DNA of 64,000 bases from Furfurilactobacillus milii (GCF_009864005.1 NZ_WEZQ01000017.1:1-64000), one strand, 5' to 3'. Positions 8,030 through 16,287 are shown, counted from the stretch's first letter. Numbers and translations: made by a program. Notes: a model not told the origin generated them from the letters alone.

Positions 8030-8245
8030 TTATTTATCCTTGAGTTTGTCCATCAACGGTTTGAACTGATCCATAAACTGATGAATATCTCGAACCCTCT
8101 CTTCATTGAGCGCCGAAATTCTTTTTAGAAAAACATTGCCTTTACTATCTACGATAGGTTCAAACTCGACATTTTCTGGCACATTTAATTCTTCGGGAAG
8201 GGTCAAAGTAATTGAATTGCCGACCTTTCTGCTTTTAATGATCAT
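8030..8245 (-). CDS. solitary MazE/AbrB-like antitoxin
   Basis: 71 residues. The N-terminal swapped-hairpin DNA-binding domain reads MIIKSRKVGNSITLTLPEEL, the AbrB/MazE (PemI) pattern. A short charged C-terminal helix of the kind that would bind a toxin follows. The start at 8245 is supported by GGAAGG; an upstream in-frame ATG (8296) would add 17 residues before the domain. No MazF-type toxin lies downstream: 8029-7800 has no recognisable gene. It may therefore be an orphan antitoxin or a regulator of the permease gene 61 bp upstream. It could share the permease transcript. Confidence 0.72.
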   Translation of the reverse strand: MIIKSRKVGNSITLTLPEELNVPENVEFEPIVDSKGNVFLKRISALNEERVRDIHQFMDQFKPLMDKLKDK

Positions 8246-8306
8246 TTCGTACCTTCCATACTGACTCAGATGTTTTGTTAATCTATCTTCAGGCAATTTT
8301 TAACCG

Positions 8307-9764
8307 TTAAATAAATGCCAACACCGTGAAGTTAATGACAAAGAGTAATGACACAATCCAGATCAATGGATGGACCGTCTTTGCCTTACCCATTACGGTC
8401 TTAATCAAACAATAGAAAATGAATCCTGCTGCAATCCCATAGGTGATGTTATAAGCAAAGGCCATCATCAATGACGTCATGAAAGCTGGAATTGCTTCTT
8501 CTAAATCGCCCCATGGAATCTTATTGAATGAACTCATCATCATGATGCCAACTAAAATCAGTGATGGCGCAATTGCGGCTGTAGGAATAATTGACAGTAA
8601 GGGAGAAAGAACGGAACTAGCCAAGAAGAGAATGGCAATGACAACACTTGTTAAACCAGTGCGACCACCAGCACCAATTCCAGCTGAACTTTCAACGTAC
8701 GTCGTAATGTTAGATGTACCGAACAGTGAGCCAACCCCCGTTGCAATCGAATCAGCGAACAATGCCTTATCCAGTTTGGACTTAAAACCTGGTTCGGCTT
8801 CCAAACGTAATTCTTCTTCACCTGAGAAAATACCGGTTTGACGGCCAGTTCCAATAAAGGTACCCAGTGAATCAAAAATATCAGACAAGCTAAACGACAG
8901 AATGGTCATTAACACTAAAATAATGCGGTGACTGTCAGAAAATAACGATCCCATTCCTTGTGACGAAAATGCTGCTAAGAAAGTTGTTCCTAACTGTTTG
9001 ACCGACGCTCCAAAAGTAAAGGCACTAGACAAGTGTAAGTTGGTGACACCCATTGGAATGCCGATAATCGTTGTTGCAAAGATACCAATCAATAGAGCAC
9101 CTGGAACTTTGCGAACTTTCAATAAAACTGTAATGACTAAGCCAATCAATGCTAATACGATGCTGGCATTATTGAAGTTTTGTAATGCTGGTACGATGCC
9201 GCCCCCAGTCACAACTGTCTCAATGCCGTGGTGAAATGTTTCTTGTGTTCCGGAAAATACTTTATTGTTAATCGATAAAATATTGCCAGCGTCTGAAGTG
9301 AACTTTAAAAAACCAGCGTTTTTCAAACCCGCATAAGCAATAAAGGCGCCAATCCCACCGCTAATTGCCAATTGTAGGTTCATCGGAATTGCTGAAATCA
9401 ACATCTTCCGAATTTTGGTCACAGTAATCAAAATATTAATGATGCCACAGAAGAAAACTAACGCTAACGCGGCCTGCCATTTGAAGCCTAAACTCATAAC
9501 AACGGTATACGTGAAGAAAGCATTGAGCCCCATCCCTGGCGCTAGCGCATAAGGCACGTTTGCAACAAGTCCCATAACTAATGTTCCGGCAACAGAAGCA
9601 ATAATCGTTGCCAAGAACACAGCTTGAACAGGCATTCCAGTTTGTCCAAGAATCTGAGGGTTAACAAACAGGATATATGACATGGCGAAAAACGTTGTCA
9701 AACCTGCACCAATTTCTGTACTGACTGTGGTTCCTGCCTTTTTTAATCCGAATAACCGTTCCAC
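8307..9764 (-). CDS. pbuG: NCS2/AzgA-type purine permease (guanine/hypoxanthine)
   Basis: 485 residues, 12-14 membrane helices. The N-terminus ERLFGLKKAGTTVSTEIGAG, the NPQIL motif and the ALAPGMGLNAFF segment identify the AzgA/PbuG branch, which imports guanine, hypoxanthine or adenine by proton symport. The start is a GTG at 9762-9764 with GGGGTGA 4-5 nt upstream. No purine riboswitch consensus is visible in the 5' region, but two inverted AATACGAA boxes resemble PurR sites. The exact purine specificity is not certain from sequence. Confidence 0.9.
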   Translation of the reverse strand: MERLFGLKKAGTTVSTEIGAGLTTFFAMSYILFVNPQILGQTGMPVQAVFLATIIASVAGTLVMGLVANVPYALAPGMGLNAFFTYTVVMSLGFKWQAALALVFFCGIINILITVTKIRKMLISAIPMNLQLAISGGIGAFIAYAGLKNAGFLKFTSDAGNILSINNKVFSGTQETFHHGIETVVTGGGIVPALQNFNNASIVLALIGLVITVLLKVRKVPGALLIGIFATTIIGIPMGVTNLHLSSAFTFGASVKQLGTTFLAAFSSQGMGSLFSDSHRIILVLMTILSFSLSDIFDSLGTFIGTGRQTGIFSGEEELRLEAEPGFKSKLDKALFADSIATGVGSLFGTSNITTYVESSAGIGAGGRTGLTSVVIAILFLASSVLSPLLSIIPTAAIAPSLILVGIMMMSSFNKIPWGDLEEAIPAFMTSLMMAFAYNITYGIAAGFIFYCLIKTVMGKAKTVHPLIWIVSLLFVINFTVLAFI

Positions 9765-9793
9765 TATGTCACCCCATCATAAATATTTTTATA

Positions 9794-9836
9794 AATACGA
9801 ATTATTAAACCGTTTATTGTTTGATTTGTTCGTATT
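9794..9836. promoter_or_regulatory. inverted AATACGAA boxes, possible PurR sites
   Basis: AATACGAA at 9794-9801 and its reverse complement TTCGTATT at 9829-9836 lie upstream of the purine permease. The core ACGAA[CT] resembles the Gram-positive PurBox (CCGAAC core). The spacing is wider than that usually described for paired PurBoxes, so this is tentative. Confidence 0.3.
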
Positions 9837-10100
9837 CAATATAGACATCGTACTCATTGCAAAATCAAAATGCAATCTCTTTTTGTCCTTTTAACAGCCA
9901 ATTATAATGTTTCACGCAAGAAAAGGGATTCTGTTTTATTTGCGGCTTAAATCTTCAACAAAGTTCGTGTTTTGCATCACTTCATGTCAAAAAAATTTTG
10001 TCATCTTTGTTTTTTCCATACCAATAAAATTAATCCAGCCGTTACCTCATTCTTTTCGGCGAATTTGTAGTTTGACCATTTTCAGGACTTAACATTGTTG

Positions 10101-10140
10101 TTTACGAATCAAAAGTGTTATGTTATTATCAACATATGAA
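10101..10140 (+). promoter_or_regulatory. promoter and operator of the CDF-like transporter gene
   Basis: -35 TTTACG (10101-10106), 17-bp spacer, -10 TATTAT (10124-10129), directly followed by CAACATATGAA (10130-10140). The same -35, the same spacing and the same 11-bp motif recur before the ArsR gene (10950-10989), which points to a shared operator for that repressor. Confidence 0.6.
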
Positions 10141-10219
10141 TAAAATGACATATTTAAAGCGACTCTATTGGCCTTCAGATTAAGTTGTTCAATACGTTGC
10201 TCGATTGAGGAGAAAGAAT

Positions 10220-10846
10220 ATGCAAAATAACGCTGATTCAAACATGCTTGTTCGTCGAAGCATTCACACGGAGCACTTTTCAACCGGCTGGATGGCATTT
10301 GAATTCCTAGTCGGTCTTTATTCCGGTATTACGGCACATTCAATATTATTAATTGCATTTGGATTGGACAGTTTTTTAGAAATTATTTCAGGTAGCACAC
10401 TGATTTGGCGTTTACGTAAAGAAGCAAATGGCGCAAGTCAGAGCGAAATTAATCACGCTGAACGTCGCTCCTCACTAATCGTTGGCTCGGTTCTCCTGCT
10501 ATTATCTGTCTATGTCATTGGCGTTTCACTGTTCAATTTAGTCACACACCAGGCCGCAGACCAAAGCTTTTCCGGCATTGCGATCGCCATTGCGTCCGTT
10601 ATCTTGATGCCATTTCTAACTATACGCAAACGCACGTTAGGTAAATCACTTCATTCAGATGCCTTAGTGGAAGATGGTATGTGCAATATCACCTGTGCTT
10701 ATATGGCTGCTACTGTATTAGTCGGCGGTGTTTTAACCGCACTATTCGGTTGGTGGTGGGCCGACTCTGTGGCAGCACTTGTGCTGGTTTACTTTATCGC
10801 CAGTGAAGGCTGGGAATCTTTCCAAACAGGTCGCGGTAAGGACTAA
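10220..10846 (+). CDS. cation diffusion facilitator-like membrane transporter
   Basis: 208 residues, about five or six membrane helices. The GLDSFLEIISG segment and the later HSDALVEDG segment correspond to the D/H-x3-D metal-site helices II and V of the CDF family (Zn2+, Co2+ or Cd2+ export). The protein is shorter than typical CDF transporters, because the cytoplasmic C-terminal domain is missing. GAGGAG at 10207-10212 sets the start. A CzrA-like metal-sensing ArsR gene follows, with an identical promoter layout, so metal export under ArsR control is likely. The metal is inferred from the neighbour. Confidence 0.75.
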   Translation: MQNNADSNMLVRRSIHTEHFSTGWMAFEFLVGLYSGITAHSILLIAFGLDSFLEIISGSTLIWRLRKEANGASQSEINHAERRSSLIVGSVLLLLSVYVIGVSLFNLVTHQAADQSFSGIAIAIASVILMPFLTIRKRTLGKSLHSDALVEDGMCNITCAYMAATVLVGGVLTALFGWWWADSVAALVLVYFIASEGWESFQTGRGKD

Positions 10847-10949
10847 CAAAGAACTTCTGTAAAATAACAAAACGGCAGGTTTGACGATTGCGTTTGTCAC
10901 AATTTGAATATTTTCATTTTTAAGTCGTACCTTTGAATGACTTCAGACG

Positions 10950-10989
10950 TTTACGCAAGTAACTCAACATGCTAGACTCAACATATGAA
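10950..10989 (+). promoter_or_regulatory. promoter and operator of the czrA-like gene
   Basis: -35 TTTACG (10950-10955), 17-bp spacer, -10 TAGACT (10973-10978), then CAACATATGAA (10979-10989). This repeats exactly the arrangement found before the CDF-like gene, so autoregulation is likely. Confidence 0.6.
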
Positions 10990-11004
10990 ATGAAAGGAAT
11001 CGCT

Positions 11005-11340
11005 ATGACAAACTCCAACAAACCGAACTTGATCGATTCATTTCATTTAAGTGAATCGACGCGTATCTTTAAATTGCTCAGCAACCCCTCACGTTTGCAA
11101 ATTTTATACGTCTTGGAACAACAGGAATTAAACGTTAATGACTTGAGCACGTTGCTTAACTTAGAACAATCGGTCGTTTCGCATCAGCTTGCGCTGCTTC
11201 GAAAGCACCAGTTGGTCACAGCTAAACGTGTTGGGAAGGCGAATTATTATCGGCTAGACGATCCTCACATTCTTGACATCGTCACGGAGACCCTTGAACA
11301 TGCGGACCATGTAGTTCGTGGTAAAAAGCACAATGAGTGA
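11005..11340 (+). CDS. czrA: ArsR/SmtB-family metal-sensing repressor, CzrA-like
   Basis: 111 residues with a winged helix ([12 protein letters not shown]...[15 protein letters not shown]). The last helix carries Asp86, His88, His99 and His102. This D-x-H-x10-H-x2-H spacing is that of the alpha-5 zinc/cobalt site of CzrA and SmtB (CzrA D84, H86, H97, H100), so zinc or cobalt sensing is likely. There is no alpha-3 Cys motif as in arsenic or cadmium sensors. AAAGGA precedes the chosen ATG. Shared operator motifs suggest it represses itself and the CDF-like gene upstream. Confidence 0.85.
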   Translation: MTNSNKPNLIDSFHLSESTRIFKLLSNPSRLQILYVLEQQELNVNDLSTLLNLEQSVVSHQLALLRKHQLVTAKRVGKANYYRLDDPHILDIVTETLEHADHVVRGKKHNE

Positions 11341-11404
11341 CACACTGTCGTCACGACTAATAATGCTGTCAGCCTTCTACTTCGTCATTTAAAAGAGGTT
11401 CGTT

Positions 11405-11815
11405 ATGATTCAACCCATCAATAAAAACATCAATAGTTTAAAAAAAGTCTCCCGACTAGCAACACCTGCTGACCAACAAATCGTTGCTGACCTTGTCGAC
11501 ACGCTGCGGGCCCACCAAGACAATTGTGTTGGCATGGCGGCAAATATGATTGGGCAGACAAAACGCATCATTGCTTACCAACTCGGGCCAATGCTGGTAC
11601 CGATGATTAATCCAGTGATTACTCAAAAACAAAATGTTTATCAGACTACCGAAGGCTGTTTGTCCTTATCAGGTCAACGGCCGACAACCCGTTATCGCAA
11701 CATTACCGTCCGCTACCAAACAACTGATTGGCAAACAAAAACGGCGTCATTCTCCGATTTCACTGCGCAGATTATTCAACATGAAATCGATCATTGCGAC
11801 GGAATTTTAATTTAA
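11405..11815 (+). CDS. peptide deformylase-like protein with altered motif 1
   Basis: 136 residues. Motif 2 EGCLS (Cys metal ligand) and motif 3 HEIDH (two His ligands and catalytic Glu) are intact, so the metal site is complete. Motif 1 is G-M-A-A-N-M-I-G where true deformylases have G-x-G-x-A-A-x-Q, so the Gln that helps stabilise the reaction intermediate is Met. It is also shorter than housekeeping deformylases. It probably is a secondary deformylase or a paralogue with another N-formyl or amide substrate. AAAGAGG precedes the ATG; a strong terminator follows. Confidence 0.85.
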   Translation: MIQPINKNINSLKKVSRLATPADQQIVADLVDTLRAHQDNCVGMAANMIGQTKRIIAYQLGPMLVPMINPVITQKQNVYQTTEGCLSLSGQRPTTRYRNITVRYQTTDWQTKTASFSDFTAQIIQHEIDHCDGILI

Positions 11816-11827
11816 TGACTAACTTAC

Positions 11828-11877
11828 AAAATAGGATCAATATCCGGACAATTATGTTCGAATATTGATCCTATTTT
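11828..11877 (+). terminator. terminator of the deformylase-like gene
   Basis: 16-bp perfect arms AAAATAGGATCAATAT / ATATTGATCCTATTTT with an 18-nt loop, 12 bp past the stop codon. Confidence 0.88.
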
Positions 11878-12038
11878 ATATTGATCACTGATTTCGCCAA
11901 CAATGGCTCTAAGTGTTTGTATTAAATCGACTTAGCGACAGAGCGTTGATACCATGATCATCAGTGACAAAGCACCGTTAACATCCGTACTCAAAACCGG
12001 CGAAAATCAAATACTGCAATAAATAAAAAATAAAAGTG

Positions 12039-12067
12039 TTGACGAATACAGTAAACACATTTAATAT
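12039..12067 (+). promoter_or_regulatory. promoter of the DUF2087 regulator group
   Basis: Near-consensus -35 TTGACG (12039-12044), 17-bp spacer, -10 TAATAT (12062-12067), 25 bp before the start codon at 12092. It is the first promoter of the 12092-16147 gene group. Confidence 0.7.
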
Positions 12068-12091
12068 ACGTTTATTGATTGAGGTGATAAT

Positions 12092-12838
12092 ATGCTTTCA
12101 AATTACTCGCAACAAGAGTTGGCACAAGGTTGGCATCGTCAAGCAGACACTTTTTACTGTAACTACTGCGATGCCAAATTTGAAGCCGACCAAGTTTATC
12201 AAGTTAATGATCATTTTTTTGCTGCTGCAGCGGCAATTGAGCAACACATTCAAAACGTTCATCAAGGAAATGCGTACCAACTAATCCATGATGATTCAAA
12301 ATACAATCAATTAACAGAGAAGCAACAAGACTTACTAACCGCGTTTGCGACTGGTCAAAAAGATGCTGATATTGCACGAGACATGAATGTTTCGGCTTCT
12401 ACGATTCGCCATCAAAAATTTACGTTTCGAGAGAAAGCCAAACAAGCCAAGCAATATCTGGCTATGTACCACAACGTCTTTGAAATTAATCATGATCAAT
12501 CAGACACGCTCATTCCCATTCCTGGTCACGTTGCCAGACCGGATGACCGATTCGCAATTACCAACGCTGAATGGCAGAACACTGTCGCGGAATATTTATC
12601 CGAAACAAATGGACAGCTAACTTTAAAGCGTTTGCCACGTAAACAAAAGCGAATCGTGGTCGTTCTCGACCGCATCACACAAAGTTTGCCAGCTGATGGT
12701 GAATGGGATGAGTTACAAATTACTGCAATTTTAAAGAAAATCAGCGATGACCCCGTAACATTGCGCCGCTATCTCATTGAATACGGCTTTATGGATCGTA
12801 CTCGAGATGGCTCACGTTACTGGATTGTCAAGGACTGA
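12092..12838 (+). CDS. zinc-finger/LuxR-type HTH regulator with C-terminal DUF2087
   Basis: 248 residues in three parts. Residues about 20-55 hold CNYC and paired His residues (HI..VH) suggestive of a zinc finger. Residues about 72-115 are a LuxR-type helix-turn-helix (TEKQQDLLTAFATGQKDADI then NVSASTIRHQKF). The last 80 residues match DUF2087 (LKRLPRKQKRIVVVLDRI, LRRYLIEYGFMDRTRDGSRY). DUF2087 proteins are usually transcription regulators. GAGGTGA precedes the ATG. It heads a same-strand group with an AAA+/VWA protein and may control it. Confidence 0.8.
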   Translation: MLSNYSQQELAQGWHRQADTFYCNYCDAKFEADQVYQVNDHFFAAAAAIEQHIQNVHQGNAYQLIHDDSKYNQLTEKQQDLLTAFATGQKDADIARDMNVSASTIRHQKFTFREKAKQAKQYLAMYHNVFEINHDQSDTLIPIPGHVARPDDRFAITNAEWQNTVAEYLSETNGQLTLKRLPRKQKRIVVVLDRITQSLPADGEWDELQITAILKKISDDPVTLRRYLIEYGFMDRTRDGSRYWIVKD

Positions 12839-12870
12839 TTTTCCCGCTCAAATTAATCGAGGAAATTAAC

Positions 12871-13314
12871 ATGACTTACAAATCAATTTCAATCAACCCC
12901 AAGTTTGACCAAACAGATGGCCGTAGTACCGGCACCCATGCTATTGATACGGCAACTTATGGTGACAAACTTGGTTCTCGTCCTACGACTGGCGAACTCA
13001 TGGTGCAACTCAATCAGGATGACGTACAAACCATCCCCGCAACGCGCATTTTAGACTTAGCGCTACTGATTCTCAGCACCAACGCCTACTTTATGGAGGC
13101 CGCCTACAAAATGGACGATCTTTACGACCCGGATCACCTTGCGATCATCAAGCATGCGTTACAAGGGACCGGGTTCGAAATCAATGTTGATGCCAATAAC
13201 GAAACCATTGCACACGACATCCAATTTTTCTATGACCAACTACAAAGTGACGGCGAGTTGTACGGTGAACGTTACCGCCTACTTGCTGGGGAATTGAAAA
13301 AATTGGGGTATTAA
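12871..13314 (+). CDS. uncharacterised protein between DUF2087 regulator and AAA+/VWA protein
   Basis: 147 residues, acidic and soluble, with no signal peptide or membrane segment. A central helix-rich part (ILDLALLILSTNAYFMEAAY) is followed by a charged C-terminus. I do not recognise a family. GAGGAA precedes the ATG, and the gene starts 32 bp after the DUF2087 gene on the same strand, so the two are probably co-transcribed. Its place next to the AAA+/VWA gene suggests a partner or substrate role, but that is inference. Confidence 0.65.
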   Translation: MTYKSISINPKFDQTDGRSTGTHAIDTATYGDKLGSRPTTGELMVQLNQDDVQTIPATRILDLALLILSTNAYFMEAAYKMDDLYDPDHLAIIKHALQGTGFEINVDANNETIAHDIQFFYDQLQSDGELYGERYRLLAGELKKLGY

Positions 13315-13320
13315 GAGCAG

Positions 13321-13479
13321 AGTGTTGCACAACTTCAGGTTGAATCCGAGCAATAAGAAGTTGGACGAAACAGTCGGTGATTTTCCGAATGATTTGGCCT
13401 ACAGCTTATGCACAGGATTCAGAAGTTGGGTGCACGTTTACGAAAGTGTTGCCAGAGCTCGGTAAGGTGCGAGCAATAA
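13321..13479 (+). repeat. intergenic leader with two direct-repeat units
   Basis: The 193-bp gap before the AAA+/VWA gene contains AGTGTTGC...GAGCAATAA twice (13321-13356 and 13445-13479, 26-27 bp between the two words) and AGAAGTTGG twice (13356-13364 and 13421-13429). Short hairpins such as CAACTTCAGGTTG are present. No ORF is apparent. It may be a structured leader or a dispersed intergenic repeat. Confidence 0.45.
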
Positions 13480-13507
13480 ACAACACAAAAAATAAGGAGT
13501 TAGAACC

Positions 13508-15739
13508 ATGAGTACCACATTACAAAAACAGCGCACCGACTATTCCACCGTGGAACAAGCGATGATCTGGCGGAAACCGGCTTCTCACGTAACTAGTGAA
13601 CAAGAGCGGCGTATTGCCAATACCATTACTGCCACCTGGCAAATGCCGGAAATGCGCATTACAAATTTACTATTGGAAGGTGACGCCGGATCCGGTAAAA
13701 CGCAACTGGCCAAAGCCCTTTCCGCTGATTTACAGCTGCCCTACACAAAGATTACTTGTTTTGCTGACATGGATAAATCCGATATTCTCGGTTCACTGCT
13801 GCCTGTTTTGGACGAAGATTCCGAACTACAAACCATCTTTGATGAGAGTCAGTCACAAACAGAAGTTATTTCACGTTTGGCTGACCACTTGAAGTTGTCT
13901 GAGCAGGACGCGAAGGCCTATCTACAACGCTATCAAGATAGCCATCAATCCGTTAGCTATCGTTTTTATCCTTCCGAAATCGTTAAGGCCGTTCAAAACG
14001 GTTACTTGCTAGAAATCCAAGAACCAACCGTCATTCGTGACGCGTCTGTCTTGGTTGCATTGAACTCGGTTCTGGAACCTAACGGAACGTTGGAAACCTT
14101 ACAAGGTCGAATTCAACGACATCCTGACACGGTCGTGGTGTTAACAACTAACCGAAACTATCAAGGTAACCGACCACTAAACGAATCTTTGCGGGACCGG
14201 ATGCAGTATTCTGAAAAAATGGACTTACCAACCATTCCGGTCATGGTTGCCCGTGCTTCCGCAAAAAGCGGTCTGCATAACGAAAAATTGCTGACCGTGA
14301 TGGCCAACATTATTCGCTTACTTGATGAAACGGCAAAAGCAAACGGTATTCACGGTGTCGCTGGAATGCGAAGTTACCTTTATTGGTCCGCCAGTGCTGC
14401 GTTTACGGATATTCTTAAATCGTTTGATCAGATGGTCCTCTATAAGGTCACGACGGATGAACTCGAGATTGACCTATTGAAACAGGCAATTATAGATGCC
14501 GGTCTTTGGGATCAACTCGTCAGTCTGGTCACCCAATCGGCAGTCAAACGGACCATTCCTGCAGTTACACCACAAAAAGACGTTAAGCCGTCGGTCAGTG
14601 AACCGACCACGTCTGCTGTTGCGGACCAGAATAAGCCCGAACAAGATTCAGAAGCTGATAAACAAACTGTCTCACCAGACAATGAAAAGTCGCTAGACAC
14701 TAAGAGTGAAGATGATAACGTCCAACCAGATGGCGATAAGGTCACAGCCGAAGATGCCAAGCGTGACACTAGCCTCGACGTAACCAGTACGACTGGTACT
14801 GAGCAACAAGTGGAAAGTTTTCACGAAGGCGAAACACTTTCGATGCCAATAATAGATACTGAAGCCGCCAAACAAACGCGAAAAGCGTTGAATCAATCTG
14901 CCCGTGAAAGCCTGCAAAACACTATTCATGCACATGAAGGCCTCATTGTTCATGTCCCTAAGATCACGCCCGCTGATGTTAAGATTGCTAATAAAAGCCT
15001 GCAATCCAACCATCTCATTACTGATCAACTAGTGCAGCAGATGCGTGAAATCCTACAGAACGAACACGCTAGCGATGTCGTTAAAGGTAAAGTGTTTGGA
15101 CAACAATTCGATGCTAGTAAAGTTGTTAATCAAGATTTCGGTTACTTCACAAAAAAGCGGACTCCTGACGAAGACCCATCACTGGCGATTGCCGTTCGTG
15201 TTGATCAATCTGCTTCAATGGTTGAGGACGATCGCATCAAGCATGAACAAACAGCAATCTTTGCCCTCACCGCCTTTTGTCGAGATCTAAATATTCCGCT
15301 GACCATTAATGGCGATACGGCAGATGTTAGTGAACGTGAACGCACTTCCATCTATGCTTATAAAGAATTTGACGAAGATTATGATACCGCCCTGCTACGT
15401 TTGACGACCATCAAAGCGTTGAATAACAATCGTGATGGCAGCACCCTCAAAATTCTGGCGGACAAACTTGCCGCACGAACTGAGCAAACAAAACTGCTTA
15501 TCAACCTTAGCGATGGTCAGCCAAAAGCCATGCCTAACTATACGGGTGATTTAGCCAAGAATGATTTGCAACATGTCGTTCATGAAGCTGAACGCGAAGG
15601 CATTGTCGTGCTCTCCGCCGCCCTTGGTGATGACGCTGAGACGTTGAAAGGCATTTATGGTAACCAACGCTTTCTCGATTTTACAGACCTTAACAAACTA
15701 GCCACCAATTTGGTGCACGTCGTTATGAGGTTCGTATGA
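13508..15739 (+). CDS. MoxR-like AAA+ ATPase fused to a VWA domain
   Basis: 743 residues. The N-terminal AAA+ module has Walker A GDAGSGKT (residues 58-65), a Walker B-like strand (GYLLEIQEPT) and a sensor-1 strand (VVVLTTNRN). An acidic Ser/Thr/Asp-rich linker spans about residues 355-455. The C-terminal VWA domain has the MIDAS motif DQSAS with a later LSDG Asp. MoxR-type ATPases and VWA proteins normally are separate adjacent genes acting as a chaperone or metal-insertion pair; here they are one chain. AAGGAG precedes the ATG. Neighbours suggest an accessory system of unknown purpose. Confidence 0.85.
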   Translation: MSTTLQKQRTDYSTVEQAMIWRKPASHVTSEQERRIANTITATWQMPEMRITNLLLEGDAGSGKTQLAKALSADLQLPYTKITCFADMDKSDILGSLLPVLDEDSELQTIFDESQSQTEVISRLADHLKLSEQDAKAYLQRYQDSHQSVSYRFYPSEIVKAVQNGYLLEIQEPTVIRDASVLVALNSVLEPNGTLETLQGRIQRHPDTVVVLTTNRNYQGNRPLNESLRDRMQYSEKMDLPTIPVMVARASAKSGLHNEKLLTVMANIIRLLDETAKANGIHGVAGMRSYLYWSASAAFTDILKSFDQMVLYKVTTDELEIDLLKQAIIDAGLWDQLVSLVTQSAVKRTIPAVTPQKDVKPSVSEPTTSAVADQNKPEQDSEADKQTVSPDNEKSLDTKSEDDNVQPDGDKVTAEDAKRDTSLDVTSTTGTEQQVESFHEGETLSMPIIDTEAAKQTRKALNQSARESLQNTIHAHEGLIVHVPKITPADVKIANKSLQSNHLITDQLVQQMREILQNEHASDVVKGKVFGQQFDASKVVNQDFGYFTKKRTPDEDPSLAIAVRVDQSASMVEDDRIKHEQTAIFALTAFCRDLNIPLTINGDTADVSERERTSIYAYKEFDEDYDTALLRLTTIKALNNNRDGSTLKILADKLAARTEQTKLLINLSDGQPKAMPNYTGDLAKNDLQHVVHEAEREGIVVLSAALGDDAETLKGIYGNQRFLDFTDLNKLATNLVHVVMRFV

Positions 15740-15784
15740 TCGTGATGCCGAGGCCAGCAGAAAAAAGGAACAAAGGAGGAACTC

Positions 15785-16147
15785 ATGAATCCCAAACGAA
15801 GACAAGAACTGTTGGATCAATATGCGAAAATTGAAATCGATTATGGTGTGATTCAACTGAAAAATAAAGCGAACGGTAAAATATACATTGCCGCTGTGCC
15901 CAACCTCAAAAATCGGTGGTCCTTTTACCAACAAAATTTAAACAATGGTAGCTTTCCCAATCCAGACTTGTTAGCCGACTGGCGAAAGTATGGCGCAGAG
16001 AACTTTGAGTTTAGCGAATTGTATCGAAAGAATGCCACTGACGTGTTAAACATGCGGTATACACTCAAAGAGCTTAAGAAAGAATGGCTGACAAAATTAC
16101 AACCATTTGGCGACCACGGATATAACCAGCCCATGAAAGAATTGTAA
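15785..16147 (+). CDS. degenerate GIY-YIG domain protein
   Basis: 120 residues. The fold pattern is clear: YGVIQLKNKANGKIYIA, then NLKNRW with the expected Arg (about 44), a KYGAENFEFSEL segment and a C-terminal GYN. The two signature triplets are changed, however: GIY is GVI (residues 21-23) and YIG is YIA (34-36). A loss or change of nuclease activity is therefore possible. AAAGGAGG lies 5-6 nt before the ATG, 45 bp after the AAA+/VWA gene, so it is the last gene of that group. A terminator follows at once. Confidence 0.75.
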   Translation: MNPKRRQELLDQYAKIEIDYGVIQLKNKANGKIYIAAVPNLKNRWSFYQQNLNNGSFPNPDLLADWRKYGAENFEFSELYRKNATDVLNMRYTLKELKKEWLTKLQPFGDHGYNQPMKEL

Positions 16148-16216
16148 TCACACAAAAAGGTGAAATCTGACATTACGTTTACCAAACGTAGCGTTAGATT
16201 TCACCTTTTTGTGATT
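16147..16216. terminator. bidirectional terminator between the GIY-YIG gene and copB
   Basis: A long stem, ACAAAAAGGTGAAATCT with AGATTTCACCTTTTTGT, carries an inner ACGTTT...AAACGT hairpin. It lies just past the GIY-YIG stop and can serve copB from the other side. Confidence 0.8.
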
Positions 16217-16287
16217 GTGCCACTTTCCTTGATCATAGAGGTTGCCATCCCGTTTCCTAACACTAATCGCCACTTGATCAAGGCAAC

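Larger units (their letters stand above)
9765..10219. other. 455-bp divergent intergenic region
   Basis: AT-rich, no gene seen. The left part holds the start region of the purine permease and an inverted AATACGAA pair. The right part holds the promoter/operator of the CDF-like gene (10101-10140). Between about 9840 and 10100 I see nothing further. Confidence 0.5.

Noticed and set aside
9765-9900. Purine riboswitch before the purine permease
   Set aside because: The conserved loop and junction sequences of the purine aptamer are not visible on the minus strand.
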